Below are positions 7,421 to 15,684 of a DNA stretch of 64,000 nt, piece by piece. The DNA is from Nonomuraea sp. PA05 (GTDB lineage: Bacteria; Actinomycetota; Actinomycetes; Streptosporangiales; Streptosporangiaceae): positions 41,693 to 105,692 of the forward strand of contig NZ_VSEY01000047.1 in assembly GCF_008086045.1 (NCBI RefSeq), given 5' to 3'. Both the position numbers and the translations under genes were made by a program. The notes under the pieces are model-generated. The model did not search any database, had not been told where the DNA came from, and was given only the letters and a program-made list of their open reading frames with translations. Each line of letters begins with the position of its first letter. Within the stretch, counting starts at the first letter, position 1.

Positions 7421-8170
7421 TCAACCCCTCGACGCCGCGGACATCAGCACGTCCACCTCACAACCCGGCAGGGCCGGGTCGAAGCCGTGCTCGACCAGCC
7501 ACCGAATCGCCAGCAGGCTGCGCAACGACCACCCCGCACGGATCACGTCGAGATCGGCGCCATCACCGTAGCCGGCCACGACGTCGGCGAGGTGCTCCTC
7601 GTGCCCGAGCGTCAAGGTGGCCAGGTCGTACAGGGGATCGCCCTGGCCCGCCTCCGACCAGTCGATCACGCCGGTGACCTCGTCACCGTCGACGAACACG
7701 TGCGTGATCTGCAGGTCTCCGTGCGTGAACACCGGGGCGCCCGGCCGCAGTGCGTCCTCGGCGATGCGGCGGTTGCGCTTGACGACGTCGGCGGGAAGGA
7801 CGTCGTTGGCGATGAGCCAGGCGCATTCGTCATCGAGGCGCGACGCCTCCTCCTCCAGGTTCCGGCCGCCCGGCCAGGGCGGCGGCGGGGCGTCGTGCAG
7901 CGTGCGGGCGGCGGCGCCCGCCGCGGCCCAGGCCGCCGGGGAGGCGTTCGACGGCTCGCCCAGGCGGCCGAGTGCCGTGCCGGGGACGGCGGCGAGCGCC
8001 AGGACGGGCGGGTTGCGCCACAGGACTCGCGGGGTCGGGATCGGCGCCAGGGCCATCGCCTCGACCTCGACGTCGATGCGCGTCTGGACGCTGTCGATCT
8101 TCAGGAAGACGTCGCCCGCGCGTAACGTCGCGCGTTCGCTGTGTGCGACGACGACCTCGATCTCGTTCAC
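7421..8170 (-). CDS. APH-type phosphotransferase family protein
   Basis: 249 residues with the aminoglycoside-phosphotransferase/choline-kinase core: the catalytic loop FTHGDLQITHV (about residues 147-157) and the metal-binding IDWSEAGQGDPLYDLATL (about 169-186). The N-lobe lysine is likely in DVFLKID. Such enzymes phosphorylate small hydroxylated molecules, including some antibiotics. The substrate cannot be predicted, so calling it a resistance gene would be unsafe. It stops three bases from the end of the MerR-type gene (convergent). Confidence 0.85.
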   Translation of the reverse strand: MNEIEVVVAHSERATLRAGDVFLKIDSVQTRIDVEVEAMALAPIPTPRVLWRNPPVLALAAVPGTALGRLGEPSNASPAAWAAAGAAARTLHDAPPPPWPGGRNLEEEASRLDDECAWLIANDVLPADVVKRNRRIAEDALRPGAPVFTHGDLQITHVFVDGDEVTGVIDWSEAGQGDPLYDLATLTLGHEEHLADVVAGYGDGADLDVIRAGWSLRSLLAIRWLVEHGFDPALPGCEVDVLMSAASRG

Positions 8171-8212
8171 ATCGGCCCATTATGGCGAGGACGCCTCCCG
8201 GCGTCGCCATAT

Positions 8213-8791
8213 TTATCCCTGGACGCCGCCCCCGATGACGGCCTGGCTGCTGCGGAGGAACGAGGCCGCGACGGCCGCCGGCTCGTCAAGGTATCCGGCG
8301 ACCATGGCGCCGTCCCGGATCAACATGAGATCGTCGGCGGCCTCCGCCGGGTTCCGGACCCCGAGCGGAGCGATGAGCTGCTCGAACGTCGCCCTGTTCC
8401 AGCGGCGATGCGCGTCCACGGCCTTGCGGATCGGGCTGTCGGGGTCGGGGTACTCGGCGGCGGCGTTGATGAAGGGGCAGCCGCGGAAGCCGGGCGCGCA
8501 GGCTATGGCCCCGATCGCCTCGGAGATCACCCGCAGCGTGGCCTCGACGTCGCCGTCGCCCTGCTTGACGGCCTGGCCGATGCCGTCCCGCTCCAGTGCG
8601 GCGCGGCGTTCGAGGTAGGCGACGACGAGCTCGTCCTTGCTCTTGAAGTGCCGGTAGAACGTCACCTTCGTGGTGGCGGCGAGGTCGATGACCTTGTCGA
8701 CGCTCACCGCGCGCAGCCCGTGCGCGTAGAACAGCTCGCTCGCGGCTTCGAGGAGTCGTTCGCGCATGGGGCTGACCATGCCCGAGATCAT
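8213..8791 (-). CDS. TetR-family regulator
   Basis: 192 residues. The N-terminal HTH spans about residues 8-53 (RERLLEAASELFYAHGLRAVSVDKVIDLAATTKVTFYRHFKSKDEL), followed by an all-helical ligand-binding domain. AGGAGG eight bases upstream of the first of three possible ATGs supports the start at 8791. It is divergent from a DUF308-type membrane protein gene, and an interrupted palindrome lies between them, so it probably represses that gene and itself. The ligand is unknown. Confidence 0.88.
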   Translation of the reverse strand: MISGMVSPMRERLLEAASELFYAHGLRAVSVDKVIDLAATTKVTFYRHFKSKDELVVAYLERRAALERDGIGQAVKQGDGDVEATLRVISEAIGAIACAPGFRGCPFINAAAEYPDPDSPIRKAVDAHRRWNRATFEQLIAPLGVRNPAEAADDLMLIRDGAMVAGYLDEPAAVAASFLRSSQAVIGGGVQG

Positions 8792-8841
8792 ACGCGCCCC
8801 TCCTCTTGCGCCGGTCGTCCTGCCGGGCTAACGTCAGCACC

Positions 8842-8865
8842 GGTAGAGTTACTAGTCATTCTACC
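8842..8865. promoter_or_regulatory. Candidate TetR operator
   Basis: A 24-bp imperfect palindrome with outer arms GGTAGA and TCTACC and a perfect ACTAGT centre (20 of 24 positions symmetric). It lies between the divergent TetR-type gene (start 8791) and the DUF308-type gene (start 8895), which is the expected place for an autoregulatory TetR site. Confidence 0.55.
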
Positions 8866-8894
8866 TACTCCGAGTGTAAGAAGAAGGACAGAGA

Positions 8895-9452
8895 ATGACC
8901 ACCGCCACCGACACGAACACCCGCCCCACCGCCGCGGCGTTGCGGAACCTCTACGTGACGCGCTTCGTGTTCGCCCTCGTCTGGGCGATCCTGCTGTTCC
9001 TGACCGGGCCGTCCACCGGCCCGGCGAGCGTGGCGCTGCTCGTCGTCTACCCCCTGTTCGACGTCGCCGCCGCCATCGTGGACCTGCGCTCGTCCAGGAC
9101 CGCCCGCCCCACCGCGGCCCTGTACGTCAACCTGGCCCTCAGCCTGCTCACCGCCATCGGCCTGGCCGTCACTGCCGGCACGGGCGTGACGGCGGTGTTG
9201 CGCGTGTGGGGCGTCTGGGCCATCACCGCCGGGATCGTGCAGCTCGTCGTGGCCGTCGGCCGCCGCGGGCTCGGCGGCCAGTGGCCGATGATCCTCAGCG
9301 GGGGGATCTCCACGCTCGCCGGGACGGGGTTCATCCTCCAGTCCGGTACGCCGGCCGCGTCCCTGACCAGCCTCGCCGGGTACGCGACCGTCGGCGGCGT
9401 CTTCTTCCTCGTCTCCGCCCTCCGCCTGCACCGCACCGCCAGGAACGGCTGA
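8895..9452 (+). CDS. DUF308/HdeD-like membrane protein
   Basis: 185 residues with about six hydrophobic segments and short loops, for example FVFALVWAILLFLTG, SVALLVVYPLFDVAAAIVDL, AALYVNLALSLLTAIGLAV and a C-terminal YATVGGVFFLVSAL. The overall pattern is that of DUF308 (HdeD-like) inner-membrane proteins, whose function in actinomycetes is not established. AAGGA precedes the ATG. A divergent TetR-type gene with a palindrome between them suggests inducible expression. Confidence 0.75.
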   Translation: MTTATDTNTRPTAAALRNLYVTRFVFALVWAILLFLTGPSTGPASVALLVVYPLFDVAAAIVDLRSSRTARPTAALYVNLALSLLTAIGLAVTAGTGVTAVLRVWGVWAITAGIVQLVVAVGRRGLGGQWPMILSGGISTLAGTGFILQSGTPAASLTSLAGYATVGGVFFLVSALRLHRTARNG

Positions 9453-9469
9453 ACCCCGTTGCGGCGGCC

Positions 9470-9856
9470 TCAGGAGCGGCGGCCCGACCAGGCCCGGATG
9501 ACCAGCATGACGCTCCCGCCGAACAGCAGCGTGCCAACAGGCACGTGCAGCTCGGGAACGTGCAGGTCACCGAGCGCCGCCGCGGCCAGGGACAGGACGA
9601 GCATGAACGCGCTGCCGGCGACGAACCGCGGCGACCCGCCGCCCGGCCGCCACACCAGGACCGCGACGAGCAACTGGGCCGCCGCCGTGGCTACGACCGC
9701 CAGCGCCGTGACGCCGTGCAGCGTCCGCCCGTCAGGTGAGGCCAGCAGCGTCCCTGCCGTGGTCGCCTGGATCAGCAGGGCCACCGCCTGGAGGATCACC
9801 GTGACCCGCAGCGCCAGGAGGAACCGGGGCCTGGTGGCGAACGTGCTCCCGGTCAC
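9470..9856 (-). CDS. Small four-helix membrane protein
   Basis: 128 residues with four predicted membrane helices (LLALRVTVILQAVALLIQATTAG; a second around LHGVTALAVVATAAAQLLVAVLVW; VAGSAFMLVLSLAAAALG; VGTLLFGGSVMLVI). The GTG start at 9856 overlaps the stop of the haloalkane dehalogenase gene (GTGA), indicating translational coupling. I do not recognise a named family. The coupling suggests a role tied to the dehalogenase, perhaps in the membrane uptake or tolerance of its hydrophobic substrate, but this is only inferred from position. Confidence 0.7.
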   Translation of the reverse strand: MTGSTFATRPRFLLALRVTVILQAVALLIQATTAGTLLASPDGRTLHGVTALAVVATAAAQLLVAVLVWRPGGGSPRFVAGSAFMLVLSLAAAALGDLHVPELHVPVGTLLFGGSVMLVIRAWSGRRS

Positions 9857-10797
9857 GGGGCGCTCCCGATGAAGCCCGCGATGGCCTCGGCCAGCCGCCG
9901 CGGCTGATCCTCCTGGAGGAAGTGCCCGGCGTCGGCGATCGTGACGTGCGGCTGCCCCTTGGCACCCGGGATACGCTCGGCCATCCGCTCGCCGTGGACG
10001 CGGCTCACCGGGTCGTGCTCGCCGAACGCGCACAGGAACGGGATGTCGAGCGTCTCCAGCACGCGCCACGCCTCGCGGTTGCCCGGGGCGGCCTCGTCCC
10101 GCGGGGAGATCGGCACGAGCAGCGGGAACTGCCGCGCGCCCTGGAGGTAGGGCTCGCCAGGGAACGGCGCGTCGTAGGCGGCCAGCACGGCGGGGTCCGC
10201 GCCGGCGCGGAGGTTGCGCGCGAGGACCGCGGCCACGCTGAACGGGTTCGAGCGCTGGCTGGACTGCAGCCAGTGAACGAAGAACGGGCCCATGTCCTGG
10301 TCGCCGGCGGGCAGCATCGTGTTGGTGGCCACGGCGCGGCGGAAGCGGCCGGGATGCTCGGCGAGCAGCCGCAGCCCGAGCAGGCCACCCCAGTCGTGGC
10401 AGACCAGCGTGACCCCGTCCAGGTCGAGCGGGCCGAACACGAGGGCCCGCAACCAGTCGAGATGGGCCTGGTAGGTGTAGTCGAAGCGGTCGGCGGGCTT
10501 GTCGGAGCGTCCGAACCCGACCAGGTCCGGCGCGACACACCGGTGACCGGCCGCCACCAGCGGCGGGATGATGTCACGCCAGAGGTAGCTCCAGGTCGGC
10601 TCGCCGTGCAGGAGCAGCACGGTCTCCCCCGACGGCTCACCGGCGGGGCGTTCGTCGAGGTAGTGCATGCGCAGGACGGTGCCGTGGCCGTCGCCCGCGT
10701 CGATCTCGGCGTAGTGCGGCTGGAACGGGTAGCCGGGAAGGCCGTCGAAGCGGTCGTCCGGGGTTCTCAGCACCCGCATGGGTTGCGTGCTTGTCAT
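9853..10797 (-). CDS. Haloalkane dehalogenase-like alpha/beta hydrolase
   Basis: 314 residues from the ATG at 10797. Motifs match haloalkane dehalogenases: oxyanion loop HGEPTWSYLWRDIIPPL, nucleophile elbow VCHDWGGLLGL with Asp135 followed by the halide-binding Trp136, and the C-terminal catalytic His in ADAGHFLQED. Such enzymes hydrolyse carbon-halogen bonds to alcohols in the cytoplasm. Many relatives have no tested substrate, so a different ester or epoxide substrate is possible. A longer TTG start at 10806 exists but has no better ribosome-binding site. It is coupled to the small membrane protein gene downstream. Confidence 0.85.
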   Translation of the reverse strand: MTSTQPMRVLRTPDDRFDGLPGYPFQPHYAEIDAGDGHGTVLRMHYLDERPAGEPSGETVLLLHGEPTWSYLWRDIIPPLVAAGHRCVAPDLVGFGRSDKPADRFDYTYQAHLDWLRALVFGPLDLDGVTLVCHDWGGLLGLRLLAEHPGRFRRAVATNTMLPAGDQDMGPFFVHWLQSSQRSNPFSVAAVLARNLRAGADPAVLAAYDAPFPGEPYLQGARQFPLLVPISPRDEAAPGNREAWRVLETLDIPFLCAFGEHDPVSRVHGERMAERIPGAKGQPHVTIADAGHFLQEDQPRRLAEAIAGFIGSAP

Positions 10798-10939
10798 GCC
10801 TCCCAAGAGGCCGGGCGGGCCGGAAAGGTGACACGCCCGTGCGCGTTAAGGACGGCGGGAGGAGGACCTTAAGACATCCGTAAGCCGGCTCCGAGAAGCT
10901 ACAGGCACATCAAAGAGCCGGACCACAGGAGAAAACGTC

Positions 10940-11497
10940 ATGAGGACCATCGCCGCCAGCCTGTTCATCTCCCTCGACGGCGTCGTCGAGGAGCCCGGAG
11001 ACTGGCACTTCCCCTACTTCAACGACGAGATGGGCGCGGCCGTGGGCAGCCAGATGGCCGACACCCTGCTGCTGGGCCGCAAGACCTACGACAGCTTCGC
11101 CGGCGCCTGGCCCGCCATCGAGGCCGAGGGCGGCGAGGACGCCGACTACGCCAAGATCCTCGGCGACTCACGCAAGATCGTCGTCTCGCGGCAGGCGCTG
11201 GAGTTCACCTGGCGCAACACCGAGCTGCTGCAGGGCGACCTGACCGAGGCCGTCACCGCGCTGAAGAACGAGGACGGCGGGCGCATCGCGGTCAGCGGCT
11301 CGGTCTCGGTGGTCCGGCAGCTGCTGCAGGCCGGGCTGCTGGACGAGCTGCACCTGCTGGTGCACCCGATCGCGGTGCGCAAGGGCGAGCGGCTCTTCGA
11401 CGAGGCAGACACCACCGTCCCGCTGGAGCTGGTCAAGTCGGAGACGTTCTCGACGGGTGTGCTGTATCTCGTCTACCGTCCCGCGAAGGCGTCCTGA
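10940..11497 (+). CDS. RibD C-terminal/dihydrofolate reductase-like protein
   Basis: 185 residues beginning RTIAASLFISLDGVVEEPGDW, with LLLGRKTYDSFAGAW and the C-terminal LVHPIAVRKGERLF segment. This is the RibD-C/DHFR-like fold of the YyaP/YwjB type, which probably binds NADPH. These proteins are widespread in actinomycetes and mostly untested; true folate reduction is unlikely. GGAG lies eight bases before the ATG. It is divergent from the dehalogenase gene, with an AT-richer 133-bp gap between them. Confidence 0.85.
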   Translation: MRTIAASLFISLDGVVEEPGDWHFPYFNDEMGAAVGSQMADTLLLGRKTYDSFAGAWPAIEAEGGEDADYAKILGDSRKIVVSRQALEFTWRNTELLQGDLTEAVTALKNEDGGRIAVSGSVSVVRQLLQAGLLDELHLLVHPIAVRKGERLFDEADTTVPLELVKSETFSTGVLYLVYRPAKAS

Positions 11498-11568
11498 CCA
11501 CGAAGGCACGGTGAGGTCGTGTCAGCGGACGCGTCAGGCCGCCGGCTGGAGCGCCCATCGCAGGCGAG

Positions 11569-12414
11569 CTAGGGCAGAGCAGTCCCCTGTACGGCCTGGA
11601 TGTCCAGCTCGACCTTGACCGTGGCGCCGACCAGGTTGATCCCGGCCCGCACTACCTGGTTGTACGTCATCGCGAAATCCTCGCGACGCAACTCCGTCTC
11701 CGCGTGGAAGGCCGCCCGCAGGCCGCCCCACGGGTCCGGGCCGGTGCCGAGGTAGGCCAGGTCGAGGTCCACGGGCCGCGTCACCCCGGCGAGGGTCAGC
11801 GTCCCGTGGACGGTCCACCGGTCGGGGCCCGCCGGGCTGAGCCCGGTGCCGCGGTAGGAGATCATCGGATGCGCGGCCACGCTCAGGAAGTCGGCCGAGC
11901 GCAGGTGGTCGTCCCTGGTGGCGTTGCCGGTGTCGATCGAGGCGGCGGCGATGTCCGCGGCCACCCTGGACGCCGCCGGGCTCGCGCCGACCTCGATCCG
12001 CCCGGCGAACTGCCGGAACCGCCCGCGCACGGTGCTGAGCCCGAGGTGCTGGGCGGTCGCGGCGATCGTGCAGTGCGCGGGGTCGAGCGTCCAGGGGCCG
12101 GGCGGCGGCAGGTCGGAGCCGCCCTGCCTGGCCAGCACCACGGTGCCCAGCTCGGCCACGCCGGACGCGGTCACGATGGCCGTCAGCGCGGCCGGCGTGT
12201 AGCCGATCGCGGTGGCGACGGCCGTGTACACGCCGGGCCGCAGCGGGCCGCTCGACACGACCCCGTCGGCGTCGGCCTCCGCCCGGACGACCTGCTGCCC
12301 GGACGTGTCGGTCACCGTGACGACCGCGTGCTGCACGGCCCATCCGTCCTTCGTGCGGACGGCGGCGCGCAGCCCCCGCCGGCCGGTCGGAAGGTTGTGC
12401 TGGCTGGTGTCCAT
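11569..12414 (-). CDS. YceI-family protein with N-terminal carboxypeptidase-regulatory-like domain
   Basis: 281 residues in two parts. Residues ~14-95 (GLRAAVRTKDGWAVQHAVVTVTDTSG...) form a carboxypeptidase-regulatory/Cna-B-like beta domain. Residues ~105-275 (WTLDPAHCTIAATAQHLGL..., FRQFAGRIEV, ..., RPVDLDLAYLG) are the YceI lipocalin-like barrel that binds polyisoprenoids in characterised members. No signal peptide is seen, so it appears cytoplasmic. The same extra beta domain occurs three times at the C-terminus of the MFS protein encoded 69 bp upstream on the same strand, implying the two act together. Confidence 0.85.
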   Translation of the reverse strand: MDTSQHNLPTGRRGLRAAVRTKDGWAVQHAVVTVTDTSGQQVVRAEADADGVVSSGPLRPGVYTAVATAIGYTPAALTAIVTASGVAELGTVVLARQGGSDLPPPGPWTLDPAHCTIAATAQHLGLSTVRGRFRQFAGRIEVGASPAASRVAADIAAASIDTGNATRDDHLRSADFLSVAAHPMISYRGTGLSPAGPDRWTVHGTLTLAGVTRPVDLDLAYLGTGPDPWGGLRAAFHAETELRREDFAMTYNQVVRAGINLVGATVKVELDIQAVQGTALP

Positions 12415-12483
12415 GGTGCGTGCTCCTGCTCTCCCCCTGCTCGTACGTCCCGAGCAGCGCCTCGTTCGAAAGACCTGGGACGG

Positions 12484-14781
12484 TCAGTCCTTGTGGGCCA
12501 GCCACAGGTCGCGGTCGTCGTCGTCCCGGCCGTTGATGGTCACGGTGTCGGCGACGGGCGGGTAGCCGGTGGCGATGAGGGTGTACTGGCCGCCGGTCAG
12601 GTCGGCGAAGGCGTACGCGCCGTCGTCGGCCGTGGTCGTGGTGCCGACCACGTTCCCCGCCGCGTCCAGCAGCGTGACCCGGGCGTCGGCCAGCGGGACC
12701 CCGTCGCGGACCCGTACGGTGCCGCGGATCCGGGTGCCCGGCCGCAGCTCGACGTCCTGCCTGGTCTGGCCGGTGCCGTGGGTCTCGACGAAGACGGCCG
12801 TCGGGCGGTAGGTGTCGGCGCTGACAGCGAGGGTGTAGTGGCCCGCGGTCATCCCGGAGAAGGAGTAGGCGCCGTCCGGGTCGGTGGTGCTCGTGGACAG
12901 CACCTCGCCGCGGACGTCGGTGAGGACGAGGACCGCGCCGGGCACCGGCTTGCCCTCCAGGTCGCGTACGGTGCCGATGAGCTTGCTGGATCCGGCGAGG
13001 ATGAGGTTGAAGTCGAGCGGCTGTTCGCCCACGACGAGGGTGGCCACCTGGGGGTCGCGGTGGGCGGCGGAGGCGATCAGGACGTAGGTGCCGGTGCCGG
13101 GCGTCCAGATGCTGTAGCCGCCGTCGGCCAGGCTCATGGCCCTGCCGAGCTGGTGGCCGCGCAGGTCGATCAGGGTCAGCGTGGCGTGGCCGACCGGCTG
13201 GCCGTCGTCGCCGCTGACGAAGCCGCGGATCTCGACCGCGCCTTCCGCCGGGCGGGCCGCGTCGGGGATGGCGTACGCGAGCTGGGGCTCGTCCTCTGTG
13301 AAGGCCGGAGCAACCGGGGCCGGCTGAGTGACCGGGGCTGGAGCGTGGTGGGAGACCGCGGGGACAGCGGACGGGTTGCGGCGCGGCAGGAAGGCGGCGA
13401 GCAGGAAGGACAGCAGGGCGGCGCCGGCTCCGATGGCCAGCACGACGCGGAACCCGTCCTCGGACGGCAGCTCGACCGGCCCGAACCGGGTGGTCAGCTC
13501 GGCCAGGATGACCCCGGCGACGGCGCTGGACACGGAGGTGCCGATCGCCCGCATCAGGGTGTTGAGGCTGTTGGCGGCGGCCGTCTCGGACACCGGCACC
13601 GCGCCCATGACGAGGGCGGGCATGGAGGCGTACGCGAAGCCGATGCCGGCCCCGATCACGCAGGAGACCAGGACGAGCTGCCAGACCTCGGACATCAGCA
13701 CGATGTTGAGGCCGTAACCGGCGGCCACGATGATCGCGCCGAGCATCAGCGTCACCTTCGGCCCGTAGGCGGCGGACAGGCGGGCCGCGACCGGCGCCAG
13801 CAGCAGCATGACCACGCCGGACGGCGCCATGACCAGGCCCGCGGCCAGCACCGACTGGCCGAGCCCGTACCCGGTGGCCTCGGGCAGCTGGAGAAGCTGC
13901 GGCAGCACCAGCGACATCGCGAACATCGCGAAGCCGAGCATGATGGAGGCGAGGTTGGTGAACAGCACCTGGCGCCGGGCGGTGGTGCGCAGGTCCACCA
14001 TCGGCTCGCGGGTGCGCAGCTCCCACCAGCCCCACAGCAGCAGCACCACGACCGCCACGGCGAACAGGCTGATGGTGAGCGCGTCGCCCCAGCCCCAGTC
14101 GGCGCCCTTGGAGATGGCCAGGAGCAGGCACACCAGCGCGCCGGACAGCCCGATGGCGCCGACGAAGTCGAAGCGTCCGCCGCTGCGTACCGCGGATTCC
14201 GGCACCAGCGTCAGCACCAGGACGAACGCGACGGCCCCGAGCGCCGCCGCGGTCCAGAACAGGACGTGCCAGTCGAAGTTCTCGGCGATGAGGGCGGCGG
14301 CGGGCAGGCCGAGCGCGCCGCCCACGCCGAGGGAGGCGCTCATGGAGGCGATGGCGGAGCCGAGGCGTTCGGCGGGCAGCTCGTCGCGCATGATGCTGAT
14401 GCCGAGCGGGATGACGCCCGAGGCCAGGCCCTGCAGCGCCCGTCCGACGATCATGGGGGTCAGTGAGTCGCTGAGGCCGCACAGGACGGATCCGGCGATC
14501 AGCAGGAACAGGCTGACCAGCAGCATGCGCCGCTTGCCGTACATGTCGCCCAGCCGCCCCATCACGGGTGTCGCGGCGGCGCTGGCGAGCAGCGTGGCGG
14601 TGATCGCCCAGGCGGCGTCGGCGGCCGAGGCGTTCAGCAGCTTGGGCAGCTCGGGCACCAGCGGGATCACCAGGGTCTGCATCAGCGACACCGCGATCCC
14701 GCTGAAGGCGAGCACCACCACGAAGGTGCTCGCCCTCGGCGGGCTCGCCGCGTGCGCGGCGCGGCCGGGGTTGTCAGTCAT
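12484..14781 (-). CDS. MFS (DHA2/EmrB-like) transporter with three C-terminal beta domains
   Basis: 765 residues, much longer than the usual ~480-500. Residues ~15-475 form a 14-helix DHA2-type drug/proton antiporter (GRLGDMYGKRRMLLVS loop and ALQGLASGVIPLGISIMRDELP). After a Pro/Ala-rich linker come three carboxypeptidase-regulatory-like beta domains (about 525-600, 605-680 and 685-760), each with an A-x-V-x-L-x-D/T and DGAYAF/SF pattern. An N- and C-in topology for a 14-TM carrier would put the tail in the cytoplasm. It is divergent from a TetR-type gene with a palindrome between them, so it is probably an inducible efflux pump; the substrate is unknown. Confidence 0.87.
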   Translation of the reverse strand: MTDNPGRAAHAASPPRASTFVVVLAFSGIAVSLMQTLVIPLVPELPKLLNASAADAAWAITATLLASAAATPVMGRLGDMYGKRRMLLVSLFLLIAGSVLCGLSDSLTPMIVGRALQGLASGVIPLGISIMRDELPAERLGSAIASMSASLGVGGALGLPAAALIAENFDWHVLFWTAAALGAVAFVLVLTLVPESAVRSGGRFDFVGAIGLSGALVCLLLAISKGADWGWGDALTISLFAVAVVVLLLWGWWELRTREPMVDLRTTARRQVLFTNLASIMLGFAMFAMSLVLPQLLQLPEATGYGLGQSVLAAGLVMAPSGVVMLLLAPVAARLSAAYGPKVTLMLGAIIVAAGYGLNIVLMSEVWQLVLVSCVIGAGIGFAYASMPALVMGAVPVSETAAANSLNTLMRAIGTSVSSAVAGVILAELTTRFGPVELPSEDGFRVVLAIGAGAALLSFLLAAFLPRRNPSAVPAVSHHAPAPVTQPAPVAPAFTEDEPQLAYAIPDAARPAEGAVEIRGFVSGDDGQPVGHATLTLIDLRGHQLGRAMSLADGGYSIWTPGTGTYVLIASAAHRDPQVATLVVGEQPLDFNLILAGSSKLIGTVRDLEGKPVPGAVLVLTDVRGEVLSTSTTDPDGAYSFSGMTAGHYTLAVSADTYRPTAVFVETHGTGQTRQDVELRPGTRIRGTVRVRDGVPLADARVTLLDAAGNVVGTTTTADDGAYAFADLTGGQYTLIATGYPPVADTVTINGRDDDDRDLWLAHKD

Positions 14782-14824
14782 TCGGGAAAGCCTCCGTTGC
14801 GGCGGGGGAAGTCAACGTCCAAGG

Positions 14825-14846
14825 ATTAAATCAATCACTTGAGTTA
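14825..14846. promoter_or_regulatory. Candidate TetR operator controlling the MFS gene
   Basis: TTAAATCAA-TCAC-TTGAGTTAA is a 9-bp inverted repeat with one mismatch, in the 190-bp gap between the divergent MFS (start 14781) and TetR-type (start about 14972) genes. It is AT-rich in a G+C-rich background, as expected for a promoter with an operator. Confidence 0.6.
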
Positions 14847-14971
14847 ACATTAGCAGCGGCGATCTGGTCACCAACCGCAGGATGGAGGTTTGGCGAACTT
14901 CACGGAGCGGCGAGATCATGGTGAACGGACGTGGACGCAGGGCGACCCAGCACATTTCAGGTGAGATGGTG

Positions 14972-15679
14972 ATGATGACCGGCAGGACCGCGCGTGCCGA
15001 ACGCGTCGAAGTGACCCGAGACCACATCCTGACGGCGGCGGAGCGGCTCTTCGCCGAGCACGGCGTCTTCTCCGTGTCCAACCGGCAGATCAGCGAGGCC
15101 GCCGGGCAGGGCAACACCGCCGCGGTCGGCTACCACTTCGGCACCAAGACCCACCTGGTCCAGGCCATCGTGCGCAAGCACAGCAAGTCGATCGAACGGC
15201 ACCGCACCGAGATGCTGGCCGCCGTCGAAGGCTCCGACGACGTCCGCGACTGGGTGTCCTGCATGGTGCGGCCCGTCACCGAGCACCTCGCCCGGCTCGG
15301 CTCCCCCACCTGGTACGCCCGCTTCCTCGCGCAGGTGGGCACCGACCCCGCGCTCAACGCGATCGCCGCCGAGGAGAACCGCGCCTCACCGTCGCTGCAA
15401 CGCAACATCGAGGGCTTCAACCGCTGCCTGCCCGCGCTGCCGCCCGCCGTGCGCACCGAGCGGGGCGAGATGATGCGCCAGCTCGTCCTGCACGCCTGCG
15501 CCGTCCGTGAACGGGCACTCGCGGAGGGCGCCCCCACGCCGCGTGAGAGCTGGCAGGGCACCGCGACCGGGCTGATCGACGCCCTGGTCGGGCTGTGGCT
15601 CGCACCCGTCACGAGCGTCGGGACGACCGGCCGCCCCGAGCTCGGTGAGCCCGGGGCGGCCGGCCAGCGGGTGTCCTGA
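14972..15679 (+). CDS. TetR-family regulator
   Basis: 235 residues from the chosen ATG. The HTH is RDHILTAAERLFAEHGVFSVSNRQISEAAGQGNTAAVGYHFGTKTHLVQAI, about residues 14-60, and the ligand-binding half is helical. AGGTGAG lies six bases before this ATG; an upstream ATG at 14882 would add 30 residues of non-conserved sequence. It is probably the repressor of the divergent MFS/YceI operon. The N-QI-EAAGQGNTAAVGYHFG recognition region is typical of one actinobacterial TetR branch. Confidence 0.85.
   Translation: MMTGRTARAERVEVTRDHILTAAERLFAEHGVFSVSNRQISEAAGQGNTAAVGYHFGTKTHLVQAIVRKHSKSIERHRTEMLAAVEGSDDVRDWVSCMVRPVTEHLARLGSPTWYARFLAQVGTDPALNAIAAEENRASPSLQRNIEGFNRCLPALPPAVRTERGEMMRQLVLHACAVRERALAEGAPTPRESWQGTATGLIDALVGLWLAPVTSVGTTGRPELGEPGAAGQRVS
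15627..15663. terminator. Stem-loop at the end of the TetR gene
   Basis: CCGGCCGCCCCG and CGGGGCGGCCGG form a perfect 12-bp stem around a 13-base loop, overlapping the last codons of the TetR-type gene and just before the end of the convergent aldo/keto reductase gene. No T-run follows, as is common in high-GC actinomycetes; it could terminate transcription from both sides. Confidence 0.5.
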
Positions 15680-15684
15680 CGGCG

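Noticed and set aside
7421..8170. Calling the APH-type genes antibiotic-resistance genes
   Set aside because: The family covers many substrates and nothing in the sequence or neighbours identifies an antibiotic target.
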